64,000 bases of DNA. Source: Gordonia phthalatica. GTDB lineage: Bacteria; Actinomycetota; Actinomycetes; Mycobacteriales; Mycobacteriaceae. Under the pieces are notes generated by a model. That model made no database searches. It was not told where the DNA came from and saw nothing but the letters and a program-made list of their open reading frames with translations. Positions within the stretch are counted from its first letter, which is position 1; each line of letters starts with the position of its first letter. Shown here piece by piece: positions 22,134-30,545 of the stretch. Where the stretch lies: the NCBI RefSeq assembly GCF_001305675.1, contig NZ_CP011853.1, positions 2,170,001 to 2,234,000 of the forward strand. The letters run 5' to 3'. Position numbers and translations under genes: made by a program.

Positions 22134-22182
22134 ATCAAGTAATACTACTTGATATGACGAAGATCAAGCATCTTTACTTGAT
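22134..22182 (-). promoter_or_regulatory. Tandem palindromic operators ATCAAGTA-N4-TACTTGAT
   Basis: Site 1 (22134-22153) is ATCAAGTA-N4-TACTTGAT with perfect half-sites. Site 2 (22163-22182) is the same with one mismatch (ATCAAGCA). The centres are 29 bases apart. On the minus strand TTGATC and TATTAC at 17-base spacing could be the -35 and -10, both inside the palindromes. Site 2 overlaps the end of the TVP38-type gene. Confidence 0.7.
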
Positions 22183-22946
22183 GTCTTCGGGTTGACGGGG
22201 AGCCGGCTGTCGACGATCAAGCCGATGACGCCGATCGAGAAGAGGATCCCCGAGAAGATCAGGCTGATCGGACTCTTCGCTCCGGCGAGCGCGTCGCCGA
22301 GGAAGATCAGCGACGCGTTGCCGGGCGTCATGCCGATCACAGTTGCCATCGTGAATGCGCTGACGCGCACGCTGGACAGTCCTGATAGGTAGTTCACAAG
22401 TGAGAACGGACACACCGCGATAAGCCGCAGCGATCCGACTGCGAGCCAGCCGCGTTGTCTCAGCCTCGACTCGACGGTGGCGATGGTCGGGTGCGTCAGA
22501 TACGGCCGCACGCGCTCCCGTCCGAGGGCCCGCGCGAGATAGAACGCCGCCACCGCGGCGACCGTCGCGGCGACCGTCACGCCGGCGAACGCGACAACCG
22601 GCGGGAAGAGCACGCCCGCCGCGAAGGTGAACGGTGTGCGGGGGATCGGGCTGGCGGCCACCACCGCGTAGGCCAGGAAGAACACGACGACGAACCAGGA
22701 CCCGAGTGACCCTGACCAGGTGCGCAGGGTGCCGATCGACGGGAGCGGAATGTAGTACGCGGCGATCAGGATCGCGATGAAGGCGATCAGCGCGACGACC
22801 CCTCGGACCGCCGCGGCCCGGGTGACGCGGAAGCCGCCGACTGCAGTCCCTTCGGAGGGTGCATCCGCGGCGGACGGTTCAGAGGATTCGTCGAGTGACA
22901 CCGGTTGTTCGGTCAGTTGTTCCGACCGCCGTGAATTGATGCGCAC
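22164..22946 (-). CDS. TVP38/TMEM64-type (DedA-like) membrane protein
   Basis: 260 aa integral membrane protein. After a hydrophilic N-terminus of about 40 residues come five or six hydrophobic segments and the family core: FTFAAGVLFPPVVAFAGVTVAATVAAVAAFYLARALGR, then SLRLIAVCPFSLVNYLSGLSSVRVSAFTMATVIGMTPG. This matches SNARE-associated/VTT-domain proteins, some of which move lipids between leaflets. The GTG at 22946 is supported by a TAAAAT box eight bases upstream and fits a leaderless start. It is divergent from mutA. The stop lies within a palindromic operator of the next gene. Confidence 0.8.
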   Translation of the reverse strand: MRINSRRSEQLTEQPVSLDESSEPSAADAPSEGTAVGGFRVTRAAAVRGVVALIAFIAILIAAYYIPLPSIGTLRTWSGSLGSWFVVVFFLAYAVVAASPIPRTPFTFAAGVLFPPVVAFAGVTVAATVAAVAAFYLARALGRERVRPYLTHPTIATVESRLRQRGWLAVGSLRLIAVCPFSLVNYLSGLSSVRVSAFTMATVIGMTPGNASLIFLGDALAGAKSPISLIFSGILFSIGVIGLIVDSRLPVNPKTSSKDA

Positions 22947-23060
22947 AAAGGGATATTTTACGTGGTGGATCACATCCCGCAGCCCGGGCCGACCGAACGA
23001 TCGGTTATCGTTCCCTACGACGCAAGTGACATGCCCGTAGCTATGGAGGTAAGCGAGCCG

Positions 23061-24965
23061 ATGACGGCAAGTGACGACCCGGTGCAGCCCAGCGCCGAGG
23101 CTCTGCAGCAGGCGTACAGCACATGGTCCGACGCGGCCGCCGGAGTTCTGGCGAAGTCGCGGAAGGTGACCGTCGACGAGCTCACCGACACCCCGGAGGC
23201 GCTGCTCTCGACGCACACCGCCGACGGCACCGTGGTGCGCCCGCTGTACACCCGCAAGGACGAGACCGCAGAACTCGGCCTCCCCGGACAGTTCCCCTTC
23301 GTGCGCGGTGCCGACCCGGTCCGCGACGTGAACGTCGGATGGCGGGTCACCGAACGCTTCGGCGACGACGACGCCACCGCGGAGACCGTCAACGAGCAGA
23401 TCCTCGACGCGGCAGGCAGCGGCACCAGCGGACTGTGGCTGAACTTCGCCGGCGCACTGTCGGCCGACGATGTCGCGGCCGTGCTGAAGGGCGTCTACCT
23501 GGACCTGATGCCGGTCACGCTCGACGGCGGCGCCGACGGCATCGCCGTGGCCCGCGCCTACCTCGCGGCCCGCGCCGGCGCCCCCGAGGCCCCGCAGGCG
23601 GCGCCCGCGACCGTCGCCAACATCCAGAGCCTCGGCCTGTCGCCCTACACCGCGGCCTTCTCCGGTCGCGCGACCGTTCCCGTCGGTGAAGCGACCGCAC
23701 TCGGCGCCGAGACCCCGGCAGGCGTCCGCACCTTCCGCGTCGACGGCACCGACTTCGCTCAGGCCGGCGCCAACAACCCGCAGGAACTGGGACTCGCGGT
23801 CGCCGCGGCCGTCGCCCACGTGCGGGACCTGGTCGACGCAGGGCTGACCCGCGAGCAGGCGCTCGGTCAGATCACCTTCGCGATCTCCGCCGACGACGAC
23901 CAGTTCGCGGGCATCGCCAAGCTGCGCGCCCTGCGCACCGTGTGGTCGCGCGTGGCGGACGTCCTCGGCGCCCCCGACGCCGGTGCGGCCGTCACGCACG
24001 CCGTCACCGATCTCGCGATGCTCACCCAGCGTGATCCGTGGGTCAACATGCTGCGCTCCACCATCGCCGCGTTCGGTGCGGGTCTCGGCGGCGCCGACCA
24101 GGTGACCGTCCTCGGCTACGACGCCGCGCTGCCCGACGGCGAGCGCACCTCCAGCGCGTCGTTCTCGCACCGCATCGCACGCAACACCCAACTGGTGCTC
24201 CTCGAGGAGTCCAACCTCGGTCGCGTCCTCGACCCGGCAGGCGGCTCGTGGTTCGTCGAATCGCTCACCGCCGACCTCGCGGCCGCCGCGTGGGACGTCT
24301 TCACCGAGGTCGAGCGCCGCGGCGGCTACCAGGCCGCACTCGCCGACGGCTGGGTGGGCGAGCAGATCGCCGAGTCCCTGGCCGCCCGCGACGTGGAGAC
24401 CGCCCATCGGCGGGCTCCGCTGACCGGTGTCAGCGAGTTCCCGAACCTCGACGAGTCACCGCACCCCGCCGGAACCGCCGAGTCCGTCGACCTCGCGACC
24501 GCGACGCCGAAGCTCGCGCGCGTGGCACGACAGTTCGAGGCGCTGCGTGATCGTGCCGACGCAGCGGCCGCCGCCGGTGCGCGTCCGTCGGTGCTGCTCC
24601 TGCCGCTCGGCTCGGTGGCCGAGCACAACGGCCGGACCACGTTCGTCAGCAACCTCCTCGCCGCGGGCGGCATCGCCGCGATCAATCCGGGTCCGGTCGA
24701 GGCCGACGGCATCGCAGCCCTGGCCGCCGACAACGCGTCCACCGTCGCCGTCCTGTGCGGCACGGCCAAGCGCTACGCGTCCGACGGCCCCGCCGCCCTG
24801 GCCGCCGCTCGTGCCGCCGGTGTCGGCCGGGTCCTGCTCGCGGGCCCCGAGCGCGAGTGGCCCGAGGGCGCCGACGCGACCGACGGTTCGCTGCGTGTCG
24901 GCATCGACGCCGTCGCGACCCTCACCGAACTTCTCGACCTTCTGACCGGGAGCGCATCCGCATGA
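23061..24965 (+). CDS. mutA: Methylmalonyl-CoA mutase small subunit
   Basis: 634 aa non-catalytic partner of MutB. It follows the mutase layout: N-terminal extension, a TIM barrel (about 70-420) with YTRKDETAELGLPGQFPFVRG and FSHRIARNTQLVLLEESNLG, and a Rossmann-like C-terminal domain lacking the B12-binding His motif. Start ATG at 23061 with GGAGG 11 bases upstream; ATG 23043 is the alternative. Its stop overlaps the mutB start (ATGA). The pathway is the reversible conversion of methylmalonyl-CoA and succinyl-CoA in propionate metabolism. Confidence 0.92.
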   Translation: MTASDDPVQPSAEALQQAYSTWSDAAAGVLAKSRKVTVDELTDTPEALLSTHTADGTVVRPLYTRKDETAELGLPGQFPFVRGADPVRDVNVGWRVTERFGDDDATAETVNEQILDAAGSGTSGLWLNFAGALSADDVAAVLKGVYLDLMPVTLDGGADGIAVARAYLAARAGAPEAPQAAPATVANIQSLGLSPYTAAFSGRATVPVGEATALGAETPAGVRTFRVDGTDFAQAGANNPQELGLAVAAAVAHVRDLVDAGLTREQALGQITFAISADDDQFAGIAKLRALRTVWSRVADVLGAPDAGAAVTHAVTDLAMLTQRDPWVNMLRSTIAAFGAGLGGADQVTVLGYDAALPDGERTSSASFSHRIARNTQLVLLEESNLGRVLDPAGGSWFVESLTADLAAAAWDVFTEVERRGGYQAALADGWVGEQIAESLAARDVETAHRRAPLTGVSEFPNLDESPHPAGTAESVDLATATPKLARVARQFEALRDRADAAAAAGARPSVLLLPLGSVAEHNGRTTFVSNLLAAGGIAAINPGPVEADGIAALAADNASTVAVLCGTAKRYASDGPAALAAARAAGVGRVLLAGPEREWPEGADATDGSLRVGIDAVATLTELLDLLTGSASA

Positions 24966-27223
24966 GCGACACAGTCTCCAACTCCGTCCCCAGTTTCGCC
25001 GACGTCGCCCTGACCGGCGACCACACCGCGGCGCCCGCCGGTGCGGGAGCCGACCAGACCGAGGCCCTCGCGACCCCGCACGGCTACACGGCCGAGCAGG
25101 TGGTGTGGAACACGCCGGAGCAGATCGACGTGCAGCCGGTCTTCACCCGCGCCGACCGTGACGCGGTCACCGCGGGCGACGACGGCTACCCGCTGGATTC
25201 GATCCCTGGCACCGCGCCGTTCATCCGCGGCCCGTACCCGACGATGTACGTCAACCAGCCGTGGACCATCCGCCAGTACGCCGGATTCTCCACCGCCGCC
25301 GAGTCGAACGCCTTCTACCGCCGCAACCTCGCGGCCGGCCAGAAGGGCCTGTCTGTCGCGTTCGACCTCGCGACCCACCGCGGCTACGACTCCGACCACC
25401 CGCGCGTCGCCGGTGACGTCGGCATGGCCGGTGTCGCCATCGACTCGATCCTCGACATGCGTCAGCTGTTCGACGGCATCGACCTGGGCAGCGTCTCGGT
25501 GTCGATGACGATGAACGGCGCGGTGCTGCCGATCCTGGCGCTCTACGTGGTCGCCGCCGAAGAGCAGGGCGTGCCGCCGGAGAAGCTGGCCGGAACCATT
25601 CAGAACGACATTCTGAAGGAGTTCATGGTCCGCAACACCTACATCTATCCGCCGACGCCGTCGATGCGGATCATCTCGGACATCTTCGCGTACACCAGCC
25701 AGAAGATGCCGAAGTTCAACTCCATCTCCATCTCCGGCTACCACATCCAGGAGGCCGGAGCGACGGCCGACCTGGAGCTGGCGTACACCCTCGCCGACGG
25801 CGTCGAGTACATCCGCGCCGGTCTCGAAGCCGGCCTGGACATCGACCAGTTCGCACCGCGACTGTCGTTCTTCTGGGGCATCGGCATGAACTTCTTCATG
25901 GAGGTCGCCAAGCTCCGCGCCGCGCGTCTGCTCTGGAGCGAGCTGGTCGCGAAGTTCGAGCCCAAGAACGCCAAGAGCCTGTCGCTGCGCACCCACTCGC
26001 AGACCTCCGGCTGGTCGCTGACCGCGCAGGACGTCTACAACAACGTCGCCCGCACCTGCGTGGAGGCGATGGCCGCGACCCAGGGTCACACGCAGTCGCT
26101 GCACACCAATGCGCTCGACGAGGCGATCGCCCTGCCGACCGACTTCTCGGCGCGCATCGCTCGCAACACCCAGCTGCTGCTGCAGCAGGAGTCGGGCACC
26201 ACGCAGTCGATCGATCCGTGGGCCGGCTCCAACTACGTCGAGTGGCTCACCCACGAGCTCGCCGAGAAGGCCCGCGCGCACATCGCCGAGGTCGAGGAGG
26301 CCGGCGGCATGACGCAGGCCATCAACGAGGGCCTGCCGAAGCTCCGCATCGAGGAGGCCGCGGCCCGCACCCAGGCGCGCATCGACTCCGGCCAGCAGCC
26401 GCTGATCGGCGTCAACAAGTACCGCGTCGCGGAGGACGAGGAGATCGAGGTCCTCAAGGTCGAGAACTCGAAGGTCCGCGCCGAGCAGCTCGCCAAGCTC
26501 GAGAAGTTGCGCGCAGAGCGCGACTCCGCCGCCGTCGAGGCCGCGCTGGCGAACCTGACCCGCGCCGCCGCGGAGCCCGGCGGGTCGAACCTCGACAACA
26601 ACCTGATGGCGCTCGCCATCGACGCGGCCCGGGCCGGTGCGACGGGCGGCGAGATCTCCGACGCGATGGAGAAGGTCTTCGGCCGCCACCAGGCGGAGAT
26701 CCGCACCATCAGCGGCGTGTACCGCAACGAGGCAGGTGATTCCGTGACCAACATCGACGAGGCCATGGCGATCGTCGACGCCTTCGCCGAGGCGGAGGGT
26801 CGTCGTCCCCGCGTGCTGGTCGCCAAGATGGGCCAGGACGGGCACGACCGAGGCCAGAAGGTGATCGCCACGGCGTTCGCCGACCTCGGCTTCGACGTCG
26901 ACGTGGGCCCGCTGTTCGCGACCCCGGAAGAGGTGGCCACGCAGGCGGCCGACAACGACGTGCACGTCGTCGGTGTGTCGTCGCTCGCAGCCGGCCACCT
27001 CACCCTGGTCCCCGCGCTCAAGAAGGCACTCGCCGACGTGGGCCGCGAGGACATCATGATCGTCGTCGGCGGTGTGATCCCGCCCGGCGACTTCGACGAG
27101 CTGTACGCGGCCGGTGCCGCGGCGATCTTCCCTCCGGGAACCGTGATCGCCGACAGCGCGGTGGACCTCATCCGGAAGCTGGCCGATCAGCTGGGCCTGG
27201 AACTGGCTGTCGCAGACGAATGA
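24962..27223 (+). CDS. mutB: Methylmalonyl-CoA mutase large subunit
   Basis: 753 aa adenosylcobalamin-dependent catalytic subunit. TIM-barrel substrate residues include RGPYPTMYVNQPWTIRQYAGF and LRTHSQTSGWSLTAQD. The C-terminal B12 domain carries DGHDRG, with His628 as the lower cobalt ligand, followed by the SLAAGH and GGVIPPGD elements. The ATG start lies inside the mutA stop. It overlaps meaB by four bases (ATGA), so all three genes are coupled. Confidence 0.96.
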   Translation: MSDTVSNSVPSFADVALTGDHTAAPAGAGADQTEALATPHGYTAEQVVWNTPEQIDVQPVFTRADRDAVTAGDDGYPLDSIPGTAPFIRGPYPTMYVNQPWTIRQYAGFSTAAESNAFYRRNLAAGQKGLSVAFDLATHRGYDSDHPRVAGDVGMAGVAIDSILDMRQLFDGIDLGSVSVSMTMNGAVLPILALYVVAAEEQGVPPEKLAGTIQNDILKEFMVRNTYIYPPTPSMRIISDIFAYTSQKMPKFNSISISGYHIQEAGATADLELAYTLADGVEYIRAGLEAGLDIDQFAPRLSFFWGIGMNFFMEVAKLRAARLLWSELVAKFEPKNAKSLSLRTHSQTSGWSLTAQDVYNNVARTCVEAMAATQGHTQSLHTNALDEAIALPTDFSARIARNTQLLLQQESGTTQSIDPWAGSNYVEWLTHELAEKARAHIAEVEEAGGMTQAINEGLPKLRIEEAAARTQARIDSGQQPLIGVNKYRVAEDEEIEVLKVENSKVRAEQLAKLEKLRAERDSAAVEAALANLTRAAAEPGGSNLDNNLMALAIDAARAGATGGEISDAMEKVFGRHQAEIRTISGVYRNEAGDSVTNIDEAMAIVDAFAEAEGRRPRVLVAKMGQDGHDRGQKVIATAFADLGFDVDVGPLFATPEEVATQAADNDVHVVGVSSLAAGHLTLVPALKKALADVGREDIMIVVGGVIPPGDFDELYAAGAAAIFPPGTVIADSAVDLIRKLADQLGLELAVADE

Positions 27224-28215
27224 GCCGCCCCGTTCGCCGCCCGCTCGACGTCGACGCGTTGACCGAGGGCGTCCTCTCCGGCAATCGTGCGCAGCTCGCG
27301 AAAGCGATCACGCTGGTCGAGTCGGTGCGTCCGGACCACCGGGAGGCGGCGCAACGGCTGCTGCTGAACCTGACGCCGCACGCGGGACGGTCGTTCCGCG
27401 TCGGCATCACCGGTGTTCCGGGGGTCGGCAAGTCGACGACCATCGAAGCGCTCGGCATGTACCTGATCGAGCAGGGCCATCGCGTCGCGGTCCTGGCCGT
27501 CGACCCGTCGTCGACCCGCACCAAGGGCTCGATCCTCGGTGACAAGACGCGCATGGGGCAACTCTCCGCCGCACCCGAGGCGTATGTGCGGCCGTCGCCG
27601 AGCTCCGGCACGCTCGGCGGCGTCACCAAGGCGACGCGCGAGACCATCGTGCTCGTCGAGGCCGCAGGCTACGACGTCGTGCTCGTCGAGACCGTCGGCG
27701 TCGGACAGTCGGAGGTGAGCGTCGCGAACATGGTCGACGTCTTCACGTTCCTGACTCTCGCCCGCACCGGCGACTCGCTCCAAGGCATCAAGAAGGGCGT
27801 CCTGGAGCTCGCCGAGATCGTCGTCGTGAACAAGGCCGACGGCAAGCACGTCAACGAGGCGCGCGGCGCGGCCCGCGAACTGCGGAACGCGCTCGGCTTC
27901 ATCTACCCGCACGACGCCCTGTGGCATCCGCCGGTGCTGACGATGAGCGCCATGGAGAACACCGGCGTCGACAAGTACTGGGAGACGATCGAGAAGCATC
28001 GCGAGACTCTCACCGCCGCCGGCGAGTTCGACAAGCGTCGCGCGCAGCAGCAGGTGGACTGGATGTGGACGATGGTCCGCGAGGCGATGCTGAACAAGCT
28101 CGACGCCGACCCCGACGTCCGCCGCGTCCGCCGCGAGGTGGAGGCGGGAGTCCTCGACGGCTCGCTGACCCCCGCGCTCGCCGCCGAGCAGATCGTCGAC
28201 GTGGCGGGGTTCTGA
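27220..28215 (+). CDS. meaB: MeaB-type GTPase for methylmalonyl-CoA mutase
   Basis: G3E GTPase of 331 aa that protects and reloads the mutase with its cofactor. Walker A GVPGVGKST (65-73), switch region DPSSTRTKGSILGDKTRM, VLVETVGVGQSE with the Walker B-type end, and NKAD for guanine recognition are all intact. The C-terminus has the dimerisation helix region QQVDWMWTMVREAML. Last gene of mutA-mutB-meaB; a strong hairpin follows 16 bases after the stop. Confidence 0.95.
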   Translation: MSRPVRRPLDVDALTEGVLSGNRAQLAKAITLVESVRPDHREAAQRLLLNLTPHAGRSFRVGITGVPGVGKSTTIEALGMYLIEQGHRVAVLAVDPSSTRTKGSILGDKTRMGQLSAAPEAYVRPSPSSGTLGGVTKATRETIVLVEAAGYDVVLVETVGVGQSEVSVANMVDVFTFLTLARTGDSLQGIKKGVLELAEIVVVNKADGKHVNEARGAARELRNALGFIYPHDALWHPPVLTMSAMENTGVDKYWETIEKHRETLTAAGEFDKRRAQQQVDWMWTMVREAMLNKLDADPDVRRVRREVEAGVLDGSLTPALAAEQIVDVAGF

Positions 28216-28231
28216 GACGCGAACACTCTGC

Positions 28232-28275
28232 TGTGTAGTTCTTTACCCGCACCGCACCGGGTAAAGAACTACACA
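28232..28275 (+). terminator. 18-bp perfect hairpin after meaB
   Basis: TGTGTAGTTCTTTACCCG (28232-28249) and its exact reverse complement (28258-28275) flank an eight-base loop. No T run follows. Confidence 0.7.
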
Positions 28276-28291
28276 ACCGTCGAGTCGTCTC

Positions 28292-28531
28292 CTACCGCAC
28301 CTGAGCGCGCGAGCGGATCCGACTCGACAGGCCGAGGATCGCCACACTGACCAGGACCAGGAGCAGGGTATTGGCGGCGGGGTAGACCATGATCGTCGCG
28401 CCGAGTTCGCCCATGCAGAGGGCGACGGACAGGCCGGCGGCCGCCGTCGGCTGAGGAAGGAGCCTCATCCCGCGGCTCCTGCCTCGCAACCGCTGGCGTG
28501 ACTTATCAATACAAGTTTGGAAATGGTTCAC
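28292..28531 (-). pseudogene. ABC transporter permease C-terminal remnant
   Basis: An open frame of 79 codons encodes RLLPQPTAAAGLSVALCMGELGATIMVYP, which recalls the conserved cytoplasmic loop and next helix of binding-protein-dependent permeases (phosphonate/molybdate type, GEVGATVMVYP). The piece that should follow before the last helix is missing, and the frame jumps to a hydrophobic end LLLVLVSVAILGLSS. This looks like a decayed gene end with an internal deletion, lying between the meaB terminator and the insertion sequences. Identification from memory of the family only. Confidence 0.4.
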
Positions 28532-28621
28532 CTACACTGCCGCGAGTCCATCTCCCATTCACCCACACCCGACATTCCTGTAGTGATATCTCCTCCGAAG
28601 CGCCGTCGACCCGGACTCCCG

Positions 28622-28654
28622 CCGCTGGTTGACTGCGCCGTCCCCGCTGGTTGA
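28622..28654 (+). repeat. Direct repeat CCGCTGGTTGA, REP-like left part
   Basis: CCGCTGGTTGA occurs at 28622-28632 and again at 28644-28654, ten bases before the IS630 end. The surrounding stretch 28532-28662 holds no gene that I can see. Confidence 0.45.
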
Positions 28655-28662
28655 GACATCCC

Positions 28663-29790
28663 TAGTGTCACGTTTCGTTAATAAGTTTATGGTTTTGCTT
28701 TCTTCAAAATTTCGTCAGCGGTCTTTGTCCATACGAACGGGTGCTTGCGGTCGTTCCAGCCGTTGATGAACGCTCGGATCTTCGCGTTGAGGTCCTTGAC
28801 TGAGGTGAACACGCCTCTCCGGATCGCTTGGCGGTCGATGATGCCGAACCACACTTCGACGAGGTTGAGCCAGGATCCGGAGGTCGGGGTGAAGTGCACG
28901 TGCATGTTCGGGTGCGCAGCCAGCCAGTCGCGGACCTCGGCCTTCTTGTGGGTGGCGTAGTTGTCCATCACCAGATGCAACTCCTGGCCGGGGTAGGTGC
29001 GGTCGATCTGCTTGAGGAACGACAGGAATTCCTGGTGGCGGTGCCGCGGCTTGACCGCCGCGGTCACCTGCCCGGTCGCGATGTCCAGGGCTGCGAACAG
29101 GGTGGTGGTGCCGTGGCGTTTGTAGTCGTGGGTGCGGCGTTCGATCTGCCGCGGCTGCATCGGGAGCATCGGTGCAGTGCGGTCCAGGGCCTGGATCTGC
29201 GACTTCTCGTCCACGCACAACACGATCGCGTTCTCCGGCGGCTCCAGATACAAGCCGACGACGTCGGTGACCTTGGCGACCAGTTCCGGATCGGTGGAGA
29301 ACTTGAACGTCCCCGACCGCCACGGCTGAACGCCGTACTCACGCCATGCACGGGCGACCGTGGCATTCCCGATCCCGAGGTGCCCGGCCAGCAACCGCGA
29401 CGACCAGTGCGTGACCCCGTACTTGCGCGGCGGCGGCATCAACGTCGCGGAAACGACTTCCGCGTGATCGAGATGCCGTGGGCGACCGGGCCTTTCAGCG
29501 TCCAGGAGGCCGTCGAGTCCGTCACGGAGATAGCGGGAACGCCACTTGAGGACCGTCGGCACCGACGTCCCGACAATCTTACTGATCCGCGTGTTGGCCA
29601 GCCCCTCGGCAGCCAGGGCCACGATCCGCGCCCGACGCACCAGCCCTGCTGGCGTCAAGGTTGACCTCAACAATCGATCAAGTTCGTCCGCATCGCCATC
29701 ACGCAATTCCAGTGCCGGGGCTGGAGAATTCGCCATATCCATATTGTCTCAACCTGGCAACCATATACTAATTAACGACACGCGGCACTA
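28663..29790 (-). mobile_element. IS630-family insertion sequence
   Basis: Imperfect inverted repeats of 32 bases lie at 28661-28692 and 29761-29792, with about six mismatches. TA dinucleotides at 28663-28664 and 29789-29790 fit the TA target duplication of IS630/Tc1-mariner elements. The element contains one intact transposase gene, so it may still be mobile. It lies 12 bases from the end of the IS110 gene. Confidence 0.85.
28687..29742 (-). CDS. IS630-family transposase
   Basis: Full-length DDE transposase of 351 aa. The N-terminus has a winged-helix/homeodomain-like DNA-binding region (GLANTRISKIVGTSVPTVLKWRSRYL); the catalytic acids are in CVDEKSQIQALDRT, HLVMDNYATHK and WLNLVEVWFG. The stop lies within the left inverted repeat, and the ATG at 29742 is close to the right one, the usual packing for this family. 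Confidence 0.93.
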   Translation of the reverse strand: MDMANSPAPALELRDGDADELDRLLRSTLTPAGLVRRARIVALAAEGLANTRISKIVGTSVPTVLKWRSRYLRDGLDGLLDAERPGRPRHLDHAEVVSATLMPPPRKYGVTHWSSRLLAGHLGIGNATVARAWREYGVQPWRSGTFKFSTDPELVAKVTDVVGLYLEPPENAIVLCVDEKSQIQALDRTAPMLPMQPRQIERRTHDYKRHGTTTLFAALDIATGQVTAAVKPRHRHQEFLSFLKQIDRTYPGQELHLVMDNYATHKKAEVRDWLAAHPNMHVHFTPTSGSWLNLVEVWFGIIDRQAIRRGVFTSVKDLNAKIRAFINGWNDRKHPFVWTKTADEILKKAKP

Positions 29791-29802
29791 GGTGGGAAGT
29801 TG

Positions 29803-30545
29803 TCAAGCAGCAACTGAAATCGAGGCGTGCGCCCAGGCAATGGCGGGGTTGTATTGCTGGTGCCGAGCTAGGCAGCCGTGAAGGATGCCGACGAGCTTGT
29901 TCGCCAGCTGCCGCAGAGCGGCGTTGTGCTCGGCACCGCGATCACGTTGCTTGCGGTAGTAGGCGTAACAGTAGGGGTCGTTGAGAATGGCTGCGTTGGC
30001 TTGTCTGAACGTGGCATCGAGCAGCCAGTCATTGCCGGCGGCGCGGGCGCAGACGATCTTCGATTTCCCTGACTGGATGGTGATCGGGCTGGTCTGGGAG
30101 AAGTTCCGGCGGGCCTTCGCTGAACGGAAGCGGGTCCGGTCATCGCCGTATTCACCGCATAGTCGTGCCCCCACGACCAGCCCGACCCCCGGCTGACTGA
30201 GGTAGATCTCAGCGTCGGGGTGCTCGGAAAAATGGGCACCGACCTGCTCTTCGAGCTCGGTGATCTGATCATTGACCCGACTAATGGTCCGGACTGTCGC
30301 GGCCACGTTGATCGCGTATGCCTGCACGATCTCGGGGGCGACCTCCAACTGCGAAGATCGCAGGATCTGCTGGATGCGGGCTGCTTTAGCGTCCTTGTTC
30401 TGACGCCGCTTCAGCAGCGGAAGCAGTTGCCGCACTGTCAGTTTCGCTGCCTGGTCAGGCGTCGGCGCCTTCATCAAGATGCCGATGACCGTCCGGTCGT
30501 GCAAGGACCAGTTGAACTCGGAGCAGATCAGCAAGATCATCGGGA
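29803..30545 (-). pseudogene. IS110 transposase, C-terminal part
   Basis: About 245 residues of the C-terminal Tnp domain: LHDRTVIGILMKAPTPDQAAKL, a helical linker, then YLSQPGVGLVVGARLCGEYGDD and FSQTSPITIQSGKS, typical of Transposase_20 with its catalytic Ser region. It continues the frame of the N-terminal part at 32012-32556 once the IS256 and one copy of the eight-base duplication are removed. Confidence 0.85.

Noticed and set aside
22947..24407. Long N-terminal extension of the TVP38-type gene across mutA
   Set aside because: mutA occupies the other strand with clear motifs. GTG 22946 has a TAAAAT box at leaderless distance, and the extension is an antisense shadow.
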